From the NCBI RefSeq assembly GCF_010731675.1, contig NZ_AP022584.1:496001-560000 (forward strand): 64,000 bases of DNA, in the 5' to 3' direction. The number at the start of each line of letters is the position of its first letter. Position 1 is the first letter of the stretch. This document shows positions 44,047 through 56,635 of the stretch, in pieces. The notes under the pieces were generated by a model. The model was given only the letters and a program-made list of their open reading frames with translations, had not been told where the DNA came from and searched no databases. Origin of the DNA: Mycobacterium marseillense (lineage in GTDB: Bacteria > Actinomycetota > Actinomycetes > Mycobacteriales > Mycobacteriaceae). The translations under genes were made by a program, and so were the position numbers.

Positions 44047-44928
44047 GTGCTCCACTCGTTCGTGGACGAGATGTCCCGATGGTTCGAACATGACATTCAC
44101 GCCCGGGGCCACCTGCCACTGTTGTGCTGCCTGGTGGCCTTCATCCTGACGTTCTTCGTCACGCGGACGTTCGTGCGCTTCATCCGTCACCGGGTCGACA
44201 ACGGCCGGCCCACTAAGTGGTGGCACCCGCGCAACGTCCACGTCGGGGGCGTGCACATCCACCACGTGACGTTCGGGGTGGTCCTCACGCTGCTCTCCGG
44301 GCTGACGCTGGTCACGCTGTCCATCGACGGGCACGAGCCCGAGTTCATGGTTGCCGCCACCTTTTTCGGGATCGGGGCCGCCCTGGTCCTCGACGAGTAC
44401 GCGTTGATCCTGCACCTGTCCGACGTCTACTGGTCCGAGGACGGCCGCACGTCGGTCGACGCGGTGTTCGCCGCCGTCGCGGTGGCCGGGCTGTTGATCA
44501 TGGGCCTGCACCCACTGATGTTCTTCCTGCCGATCTGGCACGACGCCAATTCGGTGGCGCTGCGCGCCGTGGTGGGCGGCGCCATGGCGTTGACGCTGCC
44601 GTTGGCCGTCGTGGTGGTGCTCAAGGGCAAGGTCTGGACCGGCCTGCTGGGCATGTTCCTGGTCATCCTGCTGGTGATCGGGGCGGTCCGGCTGTCGCGC
44701 CCGCACGCGCCCTGGGCCCGCTGGCGGTACTCCACGCAGCCGGACAAGATGCGCCGCGCACTGCAGCGCGAAAGGCGGCTGCGCCGCCCGGTGGTGCGGG
44801 CCAAGCTGTATCTGCAGTGCGCGATCGCCGGCACGCCCCGGTTCCCGGACCAACATGCGGTGGACGCCCAACTCGACGACGAGATCCATCCCGCCCCGGC
44901 CCCCACCGGTCCCATCCTGATCGGCCGA

Positions 44929-44931
<3 letters not shown>
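44047..44931 (+). CDS. Histidine-rich polytopic membrane protein (Rv2180c-like)
   Basis: 294 aa with about six membrane segments. Notable is the stretch HVGGVHIHHVTFG at about 65-77 and ALILHLSDVYW further on; clustered His and Asp residues could bind metal or form an active site. The C-terminal 75 residues are basic and cytoplasmic. No recognised family function. Confidence 0.88.
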
Positions 44932-46899
<1,968 letters not shown>

Positions 46900-46923
46900 G
46901 TTCTGCTCGCCGCCAGTGGGCGG

Positions 46924-48207
46924 CTACAACAGCCCGTCGAGGTTGCTGCCGATGGTCCAGGCCGCGGTCGCGACCAGCCCGGTGAACGCCAGCACCAGCG
47001 CCACCCACACCAGCACCATGCGCCGGTTGTGCTGGCGCGTCCACACGAATTCGCTGATCGGGATGCCCGCGAATTCGCCTGTGACGGGCTCGTATTCGTA
47101 GTCCTCGTCGTCGACCTCGTCGACCTCGGCGTCGGTTTGCGCCGGAGGCGGCTCCGGCCAATCCTCGGGACCCCGGGTGAGTTGGCGCGTGGGCCGGCGC
47201 ACCGGGGCGGGCTGCTGCGGGGCGCCCGGGTGCGCGTCGGTCCGGCTGTGGTGCAGCGCGGCCGAGCGGTGCTGCGCGGAGTTGCGCGGCGCCGGCACCC
47301 GAAAGTCCGGCAGCGCAAGCTCGTCCGCGATCGCGTCGAGATCGGCGCCCATCTCGGACGCGTCGGCGTACCGCTCGGCCGGGTCGCGGGCGGTCGCCCG
47401 CTCCACGAACTGGTCGAACTGCACGGGCACGCCGTCGATGGACGCGCTCGGCGGCGGCACGTCGGTGTCCAGCCGCTGGTAGGCGATCGACAACGCCGAG
47501 TCGCCGGTGAAAGGGGTGTGCCCGGTCAACAGCTCATAGGCGAGGATGCCCGCGGAGTAGACGTCGCTGCGCGGGCTGGCGTCGCCGTCGCGCACCTGCT
47601 CGGGCGACAGATACGCCGCGGTGCCCAAAATCACACTGGTAGAAGTGATTCCGGCTGCCGCGACGGCGCGGACCAACCCGAAGTCGGCGATCTTCACCTC
47701 GCCGTCGTCGGAGATCAACACGTTCTCCGGTTTGACGTCGCGGTGCACCAGTCCGGCCCGGTGCGCCGCGGCCAACCCGCCGAGCACCGGACGCAGCACC
47801 GCCGCCACGGCGTAGGGGGGCATGGGGCCGCGCTCGCCCAGCAGCTCGCGCAGGGTGCCGCCCTCGATCAGCTCCATCACCAAAAACGGGTGCCGCGCGT
47901 CGGCGCCCTGGTCGTAGACCGCGACCAGACCCGGATCCTTCAGCCGCGCGACGGTGCGGGCCTCGCGCTGGAAGCGGGTGAGGAACTGTTCGTCGCCGGC
48001 GTAGCGAGAGTCCATCACCTTCACGGCGACCGGACGGTCGAGCCGGGTGTCGAGACCGCGGTACACGGTCGAGGTGCCGCCGCTGGCGATCTTCGCCTGG
48101 ATCAGATAGCGGCCGTCCAGCAACGCGTTGTCCAACGGGTCCGCCGTCCCCGCCTCGGCCCGCGGACGACGCGGACCGGCCCGGCCGGGCGGATGAGCTT
48201 GGGCCAC
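46924..48207 (-). CDS. pknL: Serine/threonine protein kinase PknL
   Basis: 427 aa. Kinase domain about 34-295 with the Gly loop GGTSTVYRG, K63, HRDVKPEN (155-162), DFG (175-177) and activation-loop threonines T188 and T190. A charged Pro-rich linker leads to one membrane segment at about 397-417 and a very short external end, so there is no external sensor domain. GTG 48207 is chosen because TACGAT lies 6 nt upstream; this gives an N terminus about 25 residues longer than the annotated M. tuberculosis protein (399 aa). Rv2175c, its known substrate, is divergent next door. Confidence 0.95.
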   Translation of the reverse strand: MAQAHPPGRAGPRRPRAEAGTADPLDNALLDGRYLIQAKIASGGTSTVYRGLDTRLDRPVAVKVMDSRYAGDEQFLTRFQREARTVARLKDPGLVAVYDQGADARHPFLVMELIEGGTLRELLGERGPMPPYAVAAVLRPVLGGLAAAHRAGLVHRDVKPENVLISDDGEVKIADFGLVRAVAAAGITSTSVILGTAAYLSPEQVRDGDASPRSDVYSAGILAYELLTGHTPFTGDSALSIAYQRLDTDVPPPSASIDGVPVQFDQFVERATARDPAERYADASEMGADLDAIADELALPDFRVPAPRNSAQHRSAALHHSRTDAHPGAPQQPAPVRRPTRQLTRGPEDWPEPPPAQTDAEVDEVDDEDYEYEPVTGEFAGIPISEFVWTRQHNRRMVLVWVALVLAFTGLVATAAWTIGSNLDGLL

Positions 48208-48213
48208 GGGGCC

Positions 48214-48219
48214 ATCGTA
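48214..48219 (-). promoter_or_regulatory. -10 box of pknL (leaderless type)
   Basis: On the minus strand TACGAT is followed by GGCCCC (6 nt) and the GTG at 48207. Confidence 0.5.
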
Positions 48220-48274
48220 GGTGCGGCGCCATGATTGGGCGGTAGAACACGGGCTCAAGGCGCGTATCAAGGCT

Positions 48275-48280
48275 TACACT
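48275..48280 (+). promoter_or_regulatory. -10 box of Rv2175c-like gene (leaderless type)
   Basis: TACACT followed by TGCGCGG (7 nt) and the ATG at 48288. Confidence 0.5.
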
Positions 48281-48287
48281 TGCGCGG

Positions 48288-48692
48288 ATGAGCAGTATTC
48301 CTGCCGGCGACGATGTGCTCGATCCCGACGAGCCGATCTACGACCTGCCGCGGGTCGCCGAATTGCTCGGAGTCCCGGTTACCAAGGTGCACCAACAACT
48401 CCGGGAGGGCCATCTGGTCGCGGTCCGGCGCGGCGAGGGCGTGGTGGTGCCGCAGGTGTTCTTCACCCAGTCCGGTGAGGTGGTCAAGAGCCTGCCGGGA
48501 TTGTTGACGATCCTGCACGACGGCGGCTACCACGACACCGAGATCGTGCGCTGGTTGTTCACCCGGGACCCGTCGCTGACGGTGACCCGCGACGGCAGCC
48601 GCGACGCCCTCAGCAATGCCCGCCCCGTCGATGCGCTGCACGCCCACCAAGCCCGGGAAGTCGTGCGCCGGGCGCAGGCGATGGCCTACTGA
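48288..48692 (+). CDS. Winged-helix DNA-binding protein, PknL substrate (Rv2175c-like)
   Basis: 134 aa. A helix-turn-helix region (DLPRVAELLGVPVTKVHQQLREG, split here: PRVAELLGVPVTKVHQQL at about 21-38) and a compact C-terminal half. The M. tuberculosis protein binds DNA and loses binding when PknL phosphorylates Thr9 in a flexible N-terminal tail. Here the protein begins MSSIPAGDD and the tail is absent; no start codon exists upstream in this frame. It ends 5 bp from the end of mptA. Confidence 0.92.
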   Translation: MSSIPAGDDVLDPDEPIYDLPRVAELLGVPVTKVHQQLREGHLVAVRRGEGVVVPQVFFTQSGEVVKSLPGLLTILHDGGYHDTEIVRWLFTRDPSLTVTRDGSRDALSNARPVDALHAHQAREVVRRAQAMAY

Positions 48693-48697
48693 GCCGA

Positions 48698-50239
48698 TTA
48701 CCCGGCGGTGGCTTCGGCCTGCTCGACAGAGGGCCGGGGCGTGCGGTACACGCTGTACCAGGCGATCAGAGCGACGGCGGTGGCCAACGAGAAGTGCAGC
48801 CACGAGTACATGCCATGCGAGCCATCGGGTTTGAAGATCACCATCACCCAGGTCGACACGCCGCCGATCACCGCCACCGCCCGTCGTGACTGGGCCAGGG
48901 GAGCCACGATCGCCAACGGCCACGAGTAGTACCACGGCAACGCGGCCGGGACGAACAGCACCACAATCAGCATCGAGTACGCGATGCCGGTCAGCGCGGC
49001 CCGGTCGTCGCGGCGGAACCGCCACCACAACAGCGGCAGCGACACCGCAATGATCGCGATGCCGACCAGCCGGGTGACCCGAAGGAGCGGATAGAAGCTC
49101 ACCGGAAACAACCCGCTGCCGATCGCATGGATCAGGTTGGCCGCCGCGGTCGGCACGGTCAGCCAGTTGATGATCTTCACCGAACCGGCCAGCGCGGTCA
49201 GCCATCCCAGCCCCACGCCGGCCACCGCGGACAGGACCGCGAACACCACCGCGAAAACCAGCAGCGACGCCGCCGTGGCCGCGAGAAGCGCTCGCGCGGA
49301 CCCATATCCCCGCCGGTTGCGCAGATCCCGCGCCCACACCCACACCAGGAAGGGCAGCGCGATGCCGGCGGTGGCCTTGACCGCGATCGCGACCGTGATC
49401 AGCGCGGTGCCCGCGACGTGACGGCCGCCGAACGTCAGCGCGACGCCGGCGGCCATCAGGCCGACCATCAGCATCTCGTTGTGCACCCCGCCCATCAGAT
49501 GGATGAGCACCAACGGGTTGAGGACGCAGATCCACAGCGCGGTCGGGGGATCGCCGCCCAGGTGACGCGCCACCCGGGGCGTCGCCCAGATCAGCAGCGC
49601 CAAACCGGGCAGCATGCACAGCCGCAGCAACATCGTGCCCGCCACCACGTTGTTGCCGACGAGGACGGTGATGAGCTTCGCCACCAGAATGAACGCCGGA
49701 CCGTAGGGGGCGGTCGTGATCGACCAGATGGGACTGACGTTGTCCAACAAGGTGTTTGGATTGGCGACCGGGCCGACGGCGTAGGGATCCAGGCCGTCGC
49801 GCAGCAGCGCGCCCTGCGCCAGATACGAATAGGTGTCCCGGCTGAAGACGGGCACCGACACCAGCAGCGGCGCCAGCCAGAAGCCGGTGGTGGCCTTCAT
49901 GACGAACTCGGTCGCTTCGCCGGCCAGCACCCGGCGGCCCAGGCCCAGCCACGCGATCAGCATGAGGCCCACGCCCGTCCACAACACGATCGACGACAGC
50001 ACCAGGCCGTGACCAAAACGCAGCCAGGACATGTGAATCGACTCCAGCAGCGGGTCGTGCTGGCGGGTGCTGCCCGCACCCAACCCGCCCATGGTGATCA
50101 GCACCGATCCCAGCAGGCCGAGTTTCGCGGGCCGGGAGTCGTCGGAAGCGACGAATGCCTTCAGTTGCGAAAACCGTTCGCCGCGAGCGGGTTTCGCTGC
50201 CGGTGAGTCGTCGGCCGGGGTGTCGGTCGGTGTCGTCAT
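48698..50239 (-). CDS. mptA: Alpha-(1,6)-mannopyranosyltransferase MptA
   Basis: 513 aa with about 12 hydrophobic helices; GT-C enzyme that extends the lipomannan core using polyprenyl-phosphate mannose. Counterpart of Rv2174 (516 aa). The ATG at 50239 lies 4 bp after the idsA2 stop, so the two are an operon; idsA2 can supply prenyl chains for the lipid-linked mannose donor. Confidence 0.94.
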   Translation of the reverse strand: MTTPTDTPADDSPAAKPARGERFSQLKAFVASDDSRPAKLGLLGSVLITMGGLGAGSTRQHDPLLESIHMSWLRFGHGLVLSSIVLWTGVGLMLIAWLGLGRRVLAGEATEFVMKATTGFWLAPLLVSVPVFSRDTYSYLAQGALLRDGLDPYAVGPVANPNTLLDNVSPIWSITTAPYGPAFILVAKLITVLVGNNVVAGTMLLRLCMLPGLALLIWATPRVARHLGGDPPTALWICVLNPLVLIHLMGGVHNEMLMVGLMAAGVALTFGGRHVAGTALITVAIAVKATAGIALPFLVWVWARDLRNRRGYGSARALLAATAASLLVFAVVFAVLSAVAGVGLGWLTALAGSVKIINWLTVPTAAANLIHAIGSGLFPVSFYPLLRVTRLVGIAIIAVSLPLLWWRFRRDDRAALTGIAYSMLIVVLFVPAALPWYYSWPLAIVAPLAQSRRAVAVIGGVSTWVMVIFKPDGSHGMYSWLHFSLATAVALIAWYSVYRTPRPSVEQAEATAG

Positions 50240-50243
50240 CGGT

Positions 50244-52448
<2,205 letters not shown>

Positions 52449-52452
<4 letters not shown>

Positions 52453-53165
52453 GTGGGTGGCGGCTGGTCGCGCGGCGCGGTGAGCCGCGGTGACCGATCC
52501 CGGCCGACCCACGCCAGCAGCCCCACCACGCCGGCCGCCGCGAAGGAGGCGATGCCCAGCCACACGACGGCGCCGGTGAAGGACCGGGTGTTGGGGTCGG
52601 TGTAGCGGGCCTGGGCGGTCATGGTGCTCACGACACCCGGCTTGAGCTTCCAGGACACCACGTCGGGCTCGACCCGGTCGCCGTTGGTGGAGGTCACCAC
52701 GCCGGGGAAGGCGACCGTCAGCTCGACGTCGGCCTCCGAATCGGTCAGCGACGTCAGATCCGCCCGGCCCTCGAGCAGCACCAGGTTGCCGTTGCGGCGC
52801 AGCGACAGGTTGACGCCGGAGGCGTCGGGGTTCATGTTGGCCAGCTGCGGTAGCTCGGCGAACGTCAGATCGGAGAACACCGCCTGGGAGCCGACGTAGC
52901 CGTCGCTGTCGTAGTTCGACACCGCCACCTTCTGGCTGAACGGCAGGTTGTTGCTGTCCAGCTGCGGGCCGGTGTCCTTGGGGGTCTTGGGTTTCGCGGC
53001 GGCGACGATCTCCCCGGAGACCAGGTCGTCGGGAGACACGGTGAGCGAGGCCCGGACCCGCAGGCATCCGCTGGCCAGGGGCACCAGCAGCAGCAACATC
53101 GCGATGACCATCACACGGCGCCGTCGAAGCCGGAGGGCTTTCAAGCGAGGAGAGCTGGCGCGCAC
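52449..53165 (-). CDS. lppM: Lipoprotein LppM
   Basis: 238 aa. Signal peptide with lipobox LASGC (lipidated C34), an external domain of about 150 residues, then a C-terminal membrane segment and a basic tail. M. tuberculosis LppM binds PIM-type lipids and influences phagosome traffic. GTG 53165 is chosen: CACGAT lies 6 nt upstream; a GTG-ATG pair further in (RRRRVMV) is an alternative. The open frame continuing upstream is a shadow of the neighbouring GNAT gene. Confidence 0.92.
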
Positions 53166-53171
53166 CAGGTC

Positions 53172-53177
53172 ATCGTG
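53172..53177 (-). promoter_or_regulatory. -10 box of lppM (leaderless type)
   Basis: On the minus strand CACGAT is followed by GACCTG (6 nt) and the GTG at 53165; first base differs from the TANNNT consensus. Confidence 0.35.
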
Positions 53178-53239
53178 CCAGATCCGATGTGCCACTTGAA
53201 GAAGTGCCACACCGAGTGCGGGCGCCCGGTCGCGCGGTG

Positions 53240-53848
53240 TCACAGCGGGAGTTCGCGGCCCAGGATCGCGAACGCCCGCGGGTCGCCGGCGAAGTGGTAG
53301 CGGCGGATGACGTCGGTGAAGCCCAGCCGCCGGTACAACCGCCAGGCGCGGTTGGGCTCGCCGTTGGTTTCCGGCGTCGAGAGCAGCACGTTCTTTTCGG
53401 CGCGCCCGGCCAGCAGTCGCCGAGCCAACGCCTCGCCGAGGCCGCGGCCCTGGGCTCGGGGATGAATGTGCAGCTCGGTCAACTCGAAATAGCTGTTCAT
53501 CAGCCGGGCAATCTCCTGGGGCGGCGAGCCGCCGCGCTGCATGCCCAGCACGACTTGCTGTTGCCACCATTGGCCCGGCGCCCCCGGATAGCCATAGGCC
53601 ACGCCCAGCAGGGGGGCGCTGGCCAGATCCTGCGCCGAGGGCGTCGGCGCGTTCTCGTCGTCGGCCGCCTCGACTTCGACGACGCCGGCGCCTTGCCAGC
53701 CCTGGCGGCGGATGTGCTCGAGCCACATCGCGGCGCGCTGCTGCTCGGTGCCGCGCGGGTAGCGCATCGCATCGACGTACACGGTCAGGGCGTCGGTGAG
53801 GCGACGCTCCATATCGTGGGGGAGCAGATCGATGAGGAATATCGCCAA
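53240..53848 (-). CDS. GNAT acetyltransferase (Rv2170-like)
   Basis: 202 aa. The C-terminal half has the acetyl-CoA loop pattern QGRGLGEALARRLL followed by VLLSTPETN and RLYRRLGF, typical of GNAT enzymes. The M. tuberculosis counterpart has been reported to acetylate isocitrate dehydrogenase and to act on isoniazid. The TTG at 53848 lies 9 nt after GAGGAGGG. Confidence 0.9.
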   Translation of the reverse strand: MAIFLIDLLPHDMERRLTDALTVYVDAMRYPRGTEQQRAAMWLEHIRRQGWQGAGVVEVEAADDENAPTPSAQDLASAPLLGVAYGYPGAPGQWWQQQVVLGMQRGGSPPQEIARLMNSYFELTELHIHPRAQGRGLGEALARRLLAGRAEKNVLLSTPETNGEPNRAWRLYRRLGFTDVIRRYHFAGDPRAFAILGRELPL

Positions 53849-54187
53849 CTCGCGGTGCCCTCCTCATCGGGTGATCAGACGGATTCGATGCTTCGGCGTG
53901 CTGTGGTCGCCGGGGACCAGGCTGCTATCGATCATTATCGGACCCCCACGCGGCGGGGCGACGAGCGGTCGTGGCACCGAACCGGCGGACGGCCCCGGTC
54001 GGGGAAGCCGGTTGTAGCGCACGGGGGTTCCGGTCTGGCGGGATGGCGCGATCCGGCCGGGATAGAATCGGCACGGAACCAGTGGTATGGGGCAGATTGA
54101 CCTCGTATCATTCAATTAGTTGCCCGCGCAACGGGCATCCGCGTGCTATCGATAGTCACGTGCCACACTGTCGGCAAGGAGGGACGA
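53849..54187. other. 339-bp intergenic region between divergent genes
   Basis: No plausible gene. It should contain both promoters: a possible -10 TAGAAT around 54062-54067 on the plus strand, and a short hairpin TGCCCG/CGGGCA at 54121-54137 upstream of the DUF3040 gene. The part nearest the DUF3040 gene is A/T-richer than its surroundings. Confidence 0.4.
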
Positions 54188-54592
54188 ATGCCACTCTCCG
54201 ATCATGAGCAGCGAATGCTCGATCAGATCGAGAGCGCTCTCTACGCCGAAGATCCCAAGTTCGCGTCAAGCGTCCGGGGCGGAGGTTTCCGCGCGCCCAC
54301 GGCCCGCCGGCGGCTGCAGGGTGTGGCACTGTTCGTCGTCGGCCTGGCGATGCTGGTTTCCGGGGTGGCGTTCAAGGCCACGTGGATCGGCGGCAGCGTC
54401 CCCATTCTCAGCATTTTCGGATTCATCGTCATGTTCGGCGGAGTGGTGTTCGGCATCACCGGTCCCCGGTTGTCAGGCAGGCCAGACCATTCCGGCTCGG
54501 CGCCTACCTCGCTGCGCCAGCGCCGCAACAAAGGTGGCGGGTCCTTCACCAGCCGCATGGAGGATCGGTTCCGCCGCCGCTTCGACGACTAG
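54188..54592 (+). CDS. DUF3040 membrane protein (Rv2169c-like)
   Basis: 134 aa, same as Rv2169c. A conserved N terminus MPLSDHEQRMLDQIESALYA, two membrane segments (about 40-61 and 68-88) and a basic cytoplasmic tail. The DUF3040 family has unknown function and is regularly found near division and wall genes in actinobacteria. The ATG follows AAGGAGGG with good spacing. Confidence 0.92.
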   Translation: MPLSDHEQRMLDQIESALYAEDPKFASSVRGGGFRAPTARRRLQGVALFVVGLAMLVSGVAFKATWIGGSVPILSIFGFIVMFGGVVFGITGPRLSGRPDHSGSAPTSLRQRRNKGGGSFTSRMEDRFRRRFDD

Positions 54593-54769
54593 CGCCGACT
54601 CACCACGCGCGGGGTAGCCACCGGCTGCCCCGTTTTGCATTTCTTTCAGGCCCGCAGCGCGCGCGGCTGCCAGCATCACAGTTCGGGCGGCCCCGACTGA
54701 CGTCCGCAACCGTCGATGCCGTTTTGCGACTTAATCGAGCCCTGACCGCGGCGCGGCGCGGCGAGTAAG

Positions 54770-54808
54770 CCCCACCGGGCCCCACTAAAGTTCCCCACTA
54801 CGCCCCAC
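54770..54808 (-). promoter_or_regulatory. Mirrored MraZ-like box cluster
   Basis: CCCCAC at 54770, 54780, 54793 and 54803 (spacing 10, 13, 10). On the minus strand these are GTGGGG boxes with 10-bp period, the same word as in the boxes at the mraZ promoter about 180 bp away, but facing the other way. Confidence 0.5.
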
Positions 54809-54949
54809 GCGCGGCATTTCGGCTGGTAGCTGCGCCGGTTCGGAGGGTCGCGATCGTGGTCTGAGACGTGCCCGACACGCCCCCGATGTGGCGTTGACGA
54901 GCCCGTGACGACGGATAACCCGGAAAACGCCACGGCGACACTTCATGAA

Positions 54950-54985
54950 TGGGGCGAAGTGGGGGATTGTGGGGTATGGTGGCTG
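54950..54985 (+). promoter_or_regulatory. MraZ operator repeats upstream of mraZ
   Basis: TGGGGC, TGGGGG and TGGGGT at 54950, 54960 and 54970, plus TGGCTG at 54980: exact 10-bp period. MraZ proteins bind TGGGN-type direct repeats with this spacing in other bacteria and repress their own operon. The last boxes overlap the -10 candidate TATGGT (54975-54980). Confidence 0.7.
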
Positions 54986-55020
54986 CAGTGTTTGGGTGAC
55001 CTCGAACGGGAGGTGAGCTG

Positions 55021-55452
55021 GTGTTTCTTGGCACCTACACGCCCAAACTCGACGACAAGGGGCGGCTGACGTTGCCCGCCAAGTTTCGTGACGCGCTGGC
55101 AGGGGGGTTGATGGTCACCAAGAGCCAGGACCACAGCCTCGCCGTCTACCCGCGGGCGGAATTCGAGCAGCTGGCCCGCCGGGCCAGCAAGGCCTCGCGG
55201 AGCAACCCGGACGCCAGGGCCTTCCTGCGTAACCTCGCCGCCGGCACCGACGAGCAGCACCCCGACGCCCAGGGCCGCATCACGCTGTCGGCCGACCACC
55301 GTCGTTACGCGACCCTGTCCAAGGACTGCGTGGTGATCGGCGCGGTCGATTACCTGGAAATCTGGGATGCGCAGGCCTGGCAGGACTACCAGCAAACCCA
55401 CGAAGAGAACTTCTCCGCGGCCAGCGATGAAGCACTCGGCGACATCATCTGA
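55021..55452 (+). CDS. mraZ: Transcriptional regulator MraZ
   Basis: 143 aa. Two SpoVT/AbrB-type half-domains with the motifs [14 protein letters not shown] (about 10-23) and [16 protein letters not shown]. It forms rings that bind repeated operators and tune the division and cell wall cluster. The GTG at 55021 follows GGGAGGTGAG. Operator-like TGGGGN repeats lie 36-71 bp upstream. The end overlaps the putative rsmH start. Confidence 0.96.
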   Translation: MFLGTYTPKLDDKGRLTLPAKFRDALAGGLMVTKSQDHSLAVYPRAEFEQLARRASKASRSNPDARAFLRNLAAGTDEQHPDAQGRITLSADHRRYATLSKDCVVIGAVDYLEIWDAQAWQDYQQTHEENFSAASDEALGDII

Positions 55453-56635
55453 GGCGCATGCCCGTGCAACGTGGCCTCTGCCCGAACCGACCCTGGCGTA
55501 CTTCCCCAACGCCAGGTTCGCGCCTTCGGACAGGGACCTCGATGCAGGGGCGCCACACCTTTTCCGGCACGCCCGTGCGGTACAGACCCGCGCGGCCGAC
55601 GGGTGGCGGCAGATCCGGGGAGGCGTTGCGGTGGCTGACATTTCAGATTTCGGGCACGTGCCCGTCCTGCTGGAGCGTTGCGTCGCGCTGCTCACGCCCG
55701 CATTGACCCGCCACCACCCGGACGGGACGGGGGCGACACTGGTCGATGCCACCGTCGGCGCGGGCGGGCACGCGGAGCGCTTCTTGACCGAACTGCCAGG
55801 CCTGCGCCTGATCGGGCTCGACCGCGACCCCAGCGCCCTGGACATCACCCGATCACGGTTGGCGCGATTCTCCGACCGGGTCACGCTGGTGCGCACCCGC
55901 TACGACGGCGTCGCCGCGGCCCTGGCCGAATCCGGCTATGCCGCAACAGAATCGGTCGACGGAATGCTGTTCGACCTCGGTGTGTCGTCGATGCAGCTCG
56001 ACCGCGCCGACCGGGGCTTTGCCTACGCCCAGGACGCGCCGCTGGACATGCGGATGGACCCCGACGCGCCGCTGACCGCGGCGGACATCCTCAACACCTA
56101 CGACGAGGCCGACCTGGCGCACATCTTGCACCGCTACGGCGAGGAGCGGTTCGCGCGGCGCATCGCCGCGCACGTCGTGCGCCGGCGGGCCCGCCAGCCG
56201 TTCACGTCGACCGCGGACCTGGTGGCCCTGCTCTACGACGCGATTCCGGCCGCGGCCCGGCGCACCGGTGGGCATCCGGCCAAGCGCACCTTCCAGGCGC
56301 TGCGGGTCGCGGTCAACGACGAGTTGGAGTCGCTGCGGGCCGCGCTCCCGGCTGCCTTGGACGCGCTCGCCGTCGGCGGGCGCATCGTGGTGATGGCGTA
56401 CCAATCGCTCGAGGACCGGATCGTCAAGCGGTTGTTCGCCCAGGCGGTCGCGTCCCGCACCCCGGTGGACCTGCCGGTCGAGCTTCCCGGTCACCAGCCG
56501 CGATTCCGCGCCCTGACACAGGGCGCCGGACGCGCCGACGCCACTGAGATCGAACGCAATCCGCGCAGCGCCGCGGTGCGGCTACGGGCTCTGCAGCGCA
56601 TGGAATCACAGCAGGCAACCGGGAAAGGCGATTGA
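55427..56635 (+). CDS. rsmH: 16S rRNA (cytosine-1402-N4) methyltransferase RsmH
   Basis: SAM-dependent methyltransferase of the ribosomal decoding centre. The SAM loop [16 protein letters not shown], the [11 protein letters not shown] motif and [17 protein letters not shown] are intact. The ATG at 55427 (402 aa) overlaps mraZ by 26 bp and includes the extension [10 protein letters not shown] that is also present in M. tuberculosis. GTG 55631 (334 aa) lies 7 nt after a strong GGGGAGG and gives the standard family length; two forms may be made. Confidence 0.93.
   Translation: MKHSATSSEAHARATWPLPEPTLAYFPNARFAPSDRDLDAGAPHLFRHARAVQTRAADGWRQIRGGVAVADISDFGHVPVLLERCVALLTPALTRHHPDGTGATLVDATVGAGGHAERFLTELPGLRLIGLDRDPSALDITRSRLARFSDRVTLVRTRYDGVAAALAESGYAATESVDGMLFDLGVSSMQLDRADRGFAYAQDAPLDMRMDPDAPLTAADILNTYDEADLAHILHRYGEERFARRIAAHVVRRRARQPFTSTADLVALLYDAIPAAARRTGGHPAKRTFQALRVAVNDELESLRAALPAALDALAVGGRIVVMAYQSLEDRIVKRLFAQAVASRTPVDLPVELPGHQPRFRALTQGAGRADATEIERNPRSAAVRLRALQRMESQQATGKGD

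Larger units (their letters stand above)
54593..55020. other. 428-bp upstream region of mraZ
   Basis: No gene is supported. It holds an inverted cluster of four CCCCAC boxes (54770-54808) and the direct TGGGGN boxes that overlap the mraZ promoter (54950-54985). In M. tuberculosis an IS6110 copy lies in this interval; here there is none. Confidence 0.6.

Noticed and set aside
48267..49982. 571-codon open frame on the minus strand
   Set aside because: Out-of-frame shadow of mptA and antisense to the Rv2175c-like gene.
54593..55020. Insertion sequence remnant next to mraZ, as M. tuberculosis carries IS6110 here
   Set aside because: No transposase fragment, terminal inverted repeat or target duplication could be seen.
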